From Methylophilus methylotrophus DSM 46235 = ATCC 53528 (lineage in GTDB: Bacteria > Pseudomonadota > Gammaproteobacteria > Burkholderiales > Methylophilaceae), in contig NZ_KB905147.1 of NCBI RefSeq assembly GCF_000378225.1, positions 1 through 64,000 of the forward strand: 64,000 nucleotides of DNA, written 5' to 3'. Below the pieces are notes generated by a model. That model was not told the DNA's origin and did no database searches. It saw only the letters and a list, made by a program, of their open reading frames with translations. Below are positions 60,127 to 64,000 of the stretch, in pieces. The translations under genes and the position numbers were made by a program. Numbering within the stretch: the first letter of the stretch is position 1; the number at the start of each line of letters is the position of its first letter.

Positions 60127-60780
60127 ATGCTTAAACACCCAATTCTATTGCCAATTGCGTTAATGCTGTTTTTAGCGCTTCTGACATTCTGGATCAATCA
60201 GACTGTCCAGGAGCAGGGCCTCAGCATTAGCCGCTTGAACCGTCATGACCCAGACTATATGCTGCATAACTTTGTCAGCACACGAACCAATGCGACCGGC
60301 AATACCAAATATGTGCTGGCGGCGATAGAAATGCGTCACTTTCCGGACAATGATTACACAGAACTGAAACGCCCGCGTTTCACCCAGTTCGGCTTGGACA
60401 AGCCATACACACAAATTTATGGTCAGCGTGGAAAGATTTCCGCCAATGGTAAACTGGTAGAGTTTAACAAGCAGGTGAAATTGATCCGTCAAGGCACAGC
60501 CGAAAAGGGTGAAATGCAGCTCCACACTGAACAGTTAACCATGGAACCCGATACTGAAGTCGCTTATACCGACTTACCGGTCAAGATTTACCAAAAACCG
60601 GCAACCGTCGTTACCGGTACCGGCCTACGCTTTGACAACAAGGCACAGACCACGCAATTATTTAACCGGGTTCACGTGCATTATGAGCGCGCACCGGATG
60701 CAGCCAAAGCTGCAACCCCGGCAAAACCTGCCGAAAAAACAGGTAATCGGAAAGAAATAGTAAACCGTAAGGGTCGTTGA
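60127..60780 (+). CDS. lptC: LPS export protein LptC
   Basis: LptC is the bitopic inner-membrane protein that hands LPS from LptBFG to LptA. The 217-residue protein has one N-terminal helix (ILLPIALMLFLALLTFWINQ) and a beta-jellyroll periplasmic part, with the family pattern DPDYMLHNFVSTRTNATGNT and ETEV-like VAYTDLPVKIYQKPATVVTG before a polar Ala/Lys-rich tail. It lies 26 bp after kdsD and 15 bp before lptA in the conserved LPS transport cluster. Confidence 0.88.
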   Translation: MLKHPILLPIALMLFLALLTFWINQTVQEQGLSISRLNRHDPDYMLHNFVSTRTNATGNTKYVLAAIEMRHFPDNDYTELKRPRFTQFGLDKPYTQIYGQRGKISANGKLVEFNKQVKLIRQGTAEKGEMQLHTEQLTMEPDTEVAYTDLPVKIYQKPATVVTGTGLRFDNKAQTTQLFNRVHVHYERAPDAAKAATPAKPAEKTGNRKEIVNRKGR

Positions 60781-60795
60781 TTCTGGAGAAATGAG

Positions 60796-61452
60796 TTGAA
60801 TACGCACAAGCCATTATTTTATGTCAGCTGTTTGGCCTTATGGACATTGCTACATTGGTCAACCAGCGTATTGGCTGAAGAATCGGACCGTGACCAGCCT
60901 ATTGAGCTGGAGGCTGACACGGTGACTGTGAATGACGCCAAGAAAATCAGTGTGTACACAGGCAATGTCATCCTCAACCAGGGCACCTTGCAGATCAAGG
61001 CTGACAAAATGATTGTGCGCGAAGACCAGGATGGTTTCCAGCATAGCACCTGCACGGGCAACCCTACCACCTTCAAGCAAAAGCGCACGGGCAAGGATGA
61101 GTGGATGCAAGGCAGTGGCCAGCGTATTGAATACAACGCCCGCATGGACAAGGTACAACTTTATACCAATGCCTGGGTCAAACGCGGTGAAGATATCGTA
61201 ACTGGCGACTACATCAGCTATGACGCCAATGCTGAATATGCTGAAGTGATCGGTGGCACCAAAGCCAACCCGAATGGCACCGCAGGCAGTCGCGTGAAGG
61301 CGACCATCCAGCCGAAAAACAAAACCACCCCGCCAGTGATTGATAACAAACCCAATTCGCAGCAAGGCCTGCGCATGAACCGTTCACTGCAACTCAAAGT
61401 TGAGCCGGTGCCCAGCGATGCTGGCAGCGAACCTAAGAAAGAGCAACAGTAA
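60796..61452 (+). CDS. lptA: LPS transport periplasmic protein LptA
   Basis: LptA forms the periplasmic bridge that conducts LPS to the outer membrane. The 218-residue precursor has a signal peptide ending near VLA, then the OstA/LptA jellyroll: [40 protein letters not shown] and [21 protein letters not shown] hydrophilic C-terminal tail is longer than in E. coli. The start is TTG (60796-60798) with GGAG about 9 bp upstream. It precedes lptB by 11 bp. Confidence 0.92.
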   Translation: MNTHKPLFYVSCLALWTLLHWSTSVLAEESDRDQPIELEADTVTVNDAKKISVYTGNVILNQGTLQIKADKMIVREDQDGFQHSTCTGNPTTFKQKRTGKDEWMQGSGQRIEYNARMDKVQLYTNAWVKRGEDIVTGDYISYDANAEYAEVIGGTKANPNGTAGSRVKATIQPKNKTTPPVIDNKPNSQQGLRMNRSLQLKVEPVPSDAGSEPKKEQQ

Positions 61453-61463
61453 AGACCTGGCCC

Positions 61464-62210
61464 ATGCAGACAAGCGCTTTATCAGAACATAATCATTTAC
61501 ACGTCAGTCACCTGAAAAAAGCCTATCAGGGCCGCACAGTGGTGAAAAACACGACGTTGGAGCTTCACAGCGGCGAAGTCATTGGTTTGCTGGGCCCTAA
61601 TGGCGCTGGTAAAACCACCAGTTTTTACATGATTGTCGGACTTGTAGCCCTGGACGACGGTGAAATCAGCCTGAATGGCGCTGATGTCAGCCACGCGCCC
61701 ATGCATGAGCGCGCACGCATGGGCCTCGCTTACCTACCGCAAGAGGCTTCCATCTTCCGTAAAATGTCGGTCACCGACAATATTATGTCCATTCTGGAAA
61801 CGCGTCCCTATAACGACGAAGAGCGTGAGGCAAGGCTGGAATCATTACTGGATCAGCTGCATATCCAGCATATCCGCAACAGCCAGGCCATGAGCTTGTC
61901 TGGCGGTGAGCGCCGTCGTGTGGAAATCGCACGATGCCTGGCCACGGACCCGAAATTCATCCTGCTGGACGAGCCCTTTGCCGGGATTGACCCAATTGCA
62001 GTGATTGAGATCCAGAAAATCATCCGCTACCTGAGCAGCCAGAATATTGGCATCTTGATCACTGACCACAATGTACGCGAAACTCTGGACATTTGTGATC
62101 GCGCATATATCGTCAATGAAGGCGCCGTGTTTGCGGCTGGCACACCCGACGAAATCATCCAGAATGAAGGTGTTCGTGAAGTTTACCTGGGTAAGAACTT
62201 TAGGTTGTAA
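61464..62210 (+). CDS. lptB: LPS export ABC transporter ATP-binding protein LptB
   Basis: LptB is the ATPase that powers LPS extraction by LptFGC. The 248-residue ABC protein has Walker [16 protein letters not shown] (about 42-52), Q-loop [18 protein letters not shown] (family-typical), signature [20 protein letters not shown], Walker [21 protein letters not shown] and the H-loop [20 protein letters not shown]. Length and sequence are canonical. The rpoN start follows after 6 bp. Confidence 0.97.
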   Translation: MQTSALSEHNHLHVSHLKKAYQGRTVVKNTTLELHSGEVIGLLGPNGAGKTTSFYMIVGLVALDDGEISLNGADVSHAPMHERARMGLAYLPQEASIFRKMSVTDNIMSILETRPYNDEEREARLESLLDQLHIQHIRNSQAMSLSGGERRRVEIARCLATDPKFILLDEPFAGIDPIAVIEIQKIIRYLSSQNIGILITDHNVRETLDICDRAYIVNEGAVFAAGTPDEIIQNEGVREVYLGKNFRL

Positions 62211-62216
62211 TTTGTT

Positions 62217-63767
62217 ATGAAGCAAAACCTGCAATTACGCATTTCACAAAACCTGGCACTGACTCCGCAGCTACAACAGTCTATCCGTCTGTTACAGTTA
62301 TCCACATTGGAGCTCAGCCAGGAGCTGGAAACCATTCTTCAGGAAAACCCGTTGCTGGAGATGGCCGATGGAGAAGAAGGCGAGTTTGAGGACAATTCAG
62401 CAACCCCTACCGAAACTATAGAATCAGTCCATGCAGACGATGCCAACTCGTTTGACCTGGCCACCCAGCAAGAAATTACTGCACCTGCCGAGACGCTGCG
62501 CGAAGACTTACATGATGAACTTGGCAGCAATGAAGGCGAACTGGCTAATCTTAGCGAAGAATTCAATCCTCCCGAATTTGAAGATAATTACGAGGAGTTT
62601 GGCAGCACCAGCAACTGGGATGAGGCAGGCCGCAACAACCTTGATGATGAGGATAGTGATTTTTCGCGTCAGGATGCCAGCAATATCAGCCTGCGCGAGC
62701 ACTTGCTGGATCAGATTCAACTGGCGCATTTGTCACAGCGGGACATGACGCTGGTCAAGTTACTGCTCGACAGCATTAATGACGACGGCTACCTTGAGCA
62801 AGACTTGCAGGAAATTGTTGAACACCTGCCGATTGAGCTCGAAGTCGAGCTGCTAGAACTTGAGACCGCACTCAAACTGATACAGAATCTTGATCCGGTA
62901 GGTGTCGGCGCCCGTGACTTGCGGGAATGCCTGTTATTGCAACTGCAACACTTGCCGGCAGAGACGCCTTATTTACGTACGGCCATGGCACTCGCAAAAG
63001 ATCACTTGGCCCTCCTGGCCAACAAAGACTTTGTCAAACTGCGCAAACTGCTCAGTTGCGATGAAACCGCACTTAAAGGTGCGCAACAACTGATACGCCA
63101 GCAAAACCCCAAACCTGGCAGCGAATTTGCCACCTTTAGTCACGACCACTTTATCCAGCATGATGTGGTGGTCAAAAAAATCAAAGGTATCTGGGTCGCA
63201 TCGCTCAACGATGGCGTGATTCCCAAACTGCGGATCAACCAGCTGTATGCTGACATCCTCAAACGCAACCGCGAAAGCTCAGGCCAGTATCTGCAAAGCC
63301 AGATGCAGGAAGCGAAATGGATGATCAAAAATATCCAGCAGCGCTTCTCCACCATTCTGCGCGTGTCGCAAGCGATTGTAGACCGTCAGCGCAATTTCTT
63401 TGAGCATGGCGACATTGCCATGCGGCCATTGGTGCTTCGTGAAATTGCCGAAGAGCTAGATTTGCATGAAAGTACTGTTTCACGGGTCACCACGCATAAA
63501 TATATGCTCACACCACGTGGCGTTTACGAGCTCAAATATTTCTTTGGCAGTTCGGTGGCGACTGATGCGGGGGGCTCTTGCTCAGCGACGGCCATCCGCG
63601 CCTTGATCAAGCAAATGGTGGCCGAAGAAAATCCGAAAAAACCGCTTTCGGATAACCAGATCACAGATACATTGGCTCAACAAGGCATTGTGGTCGCGCG
63701 CCGCACCATTGCCAAATACCGTGAGTCTTTAAATATTCCGCCCGCCAATTTACGCAAATCGCTTTAA
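62217..63767 (+). CDS. rpoN: RNA polymerase sigma-54 factor
   Basis: Sigma-54 directs polymerase to -24/-12 promoters and needs activators such as the PilR encoded in this window. The 516-residue protein has the Gln/Leu-rich activator-contact region (LRISQNLALTPQLQQSIRLL, then LSQELETILQENPLLEM), an acidic linker (about 55-150), the core-binding domain, DNA contacts with FEHGDIAMRPLVLREIAEEL and ESTVSRVTTHKYMLTPRGVY, and the RpoN box GIVVARRTIAKYRESLNI. It is the last gene of the cluster; hpf and ptsN, which often follow rpoN, are absent, replaced by a terminator and the convergent tyrS. Confidence 0.97.
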   Translation: MKQNLQLRISQNLALTPQLQQSIRLLQLSTLELSQELETILQENPLLEMADGEEGEFEDNSATPTETIESVHADDANSFDLATQQEITAPAETLREDLHDELGSNEGELANLSEEFNPPEFEDNYEEFGSTSNWDEAGRNNLDDEDSDFSRQDASNISLREHLLDQIQLAHLSQRDMTLVKLLLDSINDDGYLEQDLQEIVEHLPIELEVELLELETALKLIQNLDPVGVGARDLRECLLLQLQHLPAETPYLRTAMALAKDHLALLANKDFVKLRKLLSCDETALKGAQQLIRQQNPKPGSEFATFSHDHFIQHDVVVKKIKGIWVASLNDGVIPKLRINQLYADILKRNRESSGQYLQSQMQEAKWMIKNIQQRFSTILRVSQAIVDRQRNFFEHGDIAMRPLVLREIAEELDLHESTVSRVTTHKYMLTPRGVYELKYFFGSSVATDAGGSCSATAIRALIKQMVAEENPKKPLSDNQITDTLAQQGIVVARRTIAKYRESLNIPPANLRKSL

Positions 63768-63770
63768 ACA

Positions 63771-63797
63771 AAAAGGCCGCAGATGCGGCCTTTTTTT
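63771..63797. terminator. Terminator between rpoN and tyrS
   Basis: AAAAGGCCGC / GCGGCCTTTT stem with a short loop and a T7 run on the plus strand. It lies just after the rpoN stop; A residues on the other side allow action for the convergent tyrS too. Confidence 0.9.
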
Positions 63798-63812
63798 ATT
63801 GCTCGAGCGTCT

Positions 63813-64000
63813 TTATTTAATCGTGATTTTCGCAAACTTGCGCTTGCCCACTTGGGCGACTACCGTCACGCCTTTAGACAATGGTAGATTCTTGTCTTCA
63901 ACCTTGACGCTATCCAGCTTGACGCCGCCCTGCTGTACTGCACGCATTGCTTCACTGGTGCTTTCTACCAGCCCCGCCTGCTTCAATAACTGGCTAATGC
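63813..64000 (-). CDS. tyrS: Tyrosine--tRNA ligase, C-terminal fragment (window edge)
   Basis: The last 62 codons of a minus-strand gene cut by the window edge. The sequence [37 protein letters not shown] is an S4 RNA-binding domain, followed by [18 protein letters not shown], the normal end of bacterial tyrosyl-tRNA synthetase. The catalytic part lies outside. The S4 pattern alone could fit other S4 proteins, but the terminal match favours TyrRS. Confidence 0.85.
   Translation of the reverse strand, partial: ISQLLKQAGLVESTSEAMRAVQQGGVKLDSVKVEDKNLPLSKGVTVVAQVGKRKFAKITIK

Noticed and set aside
1-64000. CRISPR arrays, tRNA or rRNA genes, prophage or secretion islands
   Set aside because: No regularly spaced repeats, tRNA cloverleaf signatures, rRNA or phage gene cassettes were recognised; the window is mainly core genome.

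Overview
This 64 kb window looks like chromosomal core sequence from a methylotrophic betaproteobacterium, most likely Methylophilaceae (Methylophilus/Methylovorus/Methylotenera relatives). Supporting signs are a stand-alone PQQ precursor gene (pqqA), a SoxYZ-like carrier of the type associated with quinoprotein dehydrogenases, betaproteobacterial gene orders (sigma factor/DUF3619/DUF3106; tandem DUF3108 next to purM; kdsD-lptC-lptA-lptB-rpoN) and moderate GC. No marker gene such as rRNA is present, so the family assignment is inference from gene content.

Layout. 1-1100: the end of an IS481-type insertion sequence, then a large gene-free inverted-repeat element. 1101-11686: a minus-strand housekeeping block with xerD-ogt, the rpsP-rimM-trmD-rplS ribosomal operon, queE-queC and the complete Tol-Pal system (ybgC-tolQ-tolR-tolA-tolB-pal-cpoB). 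11661-14750: ruvC-ruvA-ruvB and yebC. 14894-17291: a marR-led operon with an EamA exporter, and a divergent CBS-domain gene. 17386-24687: trhP, yjbQ, a SoxYZ-like fusion carrier, a VOC protein, apt, aspS, DUF502, an FmdB zinc ribbon, a small secreted protein and an H-protein. 24867-30963: PBP7-type peptidase, an ECF-like sigma operon and pilS-pilR. 31004-39838: cation antiporter, ampD, an RND efflux pair, an EamA transporter with a striking leader, GNAT and a dicarboxylate symporter. 40194-44555: pqqA, an RsmB-family methyltransferase, two DUF3108 genes and purM. 44732-49407: perM, hda, a diguanylate cyclase and a flavoprotein. 49473-54339: ahpC-ahpF, a second SoxYZ fusion and a BepA-like protease. 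54449-55821: moaC and a second copy of the large repeat. 55822-64000: glycine oxidase, a KefB-type antiporter, the kdsD-lptCAB-rpoN cluster and the C-terminal end of tyrS.

Functional themes are envelope maintenance (Tol-Pal, LPS transport, BepA, PBP7, AmpD), DNA repair/recombination (Ruv, XerD, Ogt), peroxide defence (AhpCF) and periplasmic redox carriers linked to methylotrophy. The most unusual signals are non-coding or tiny. (1) A 20-codon cysteine-rich leader ORF lies upstream of an EamA transporter, with three mutually exclusive complementary segments and a possible ribosome-binding-site hairpin, which looks like a cysteine-responsive attenuator. (2) pqqA is orphaned, with its own terminator. 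(3) Two large composite inverted-repeat elements are present, one apparently interrupted by the insertion sequence. (4) Two genes (marR, kdsD) have promoter -10 boxes that leave almost no 5' leader. (5) Two SoxYZ fusion carriers have different cysteine motifs and different export signals.
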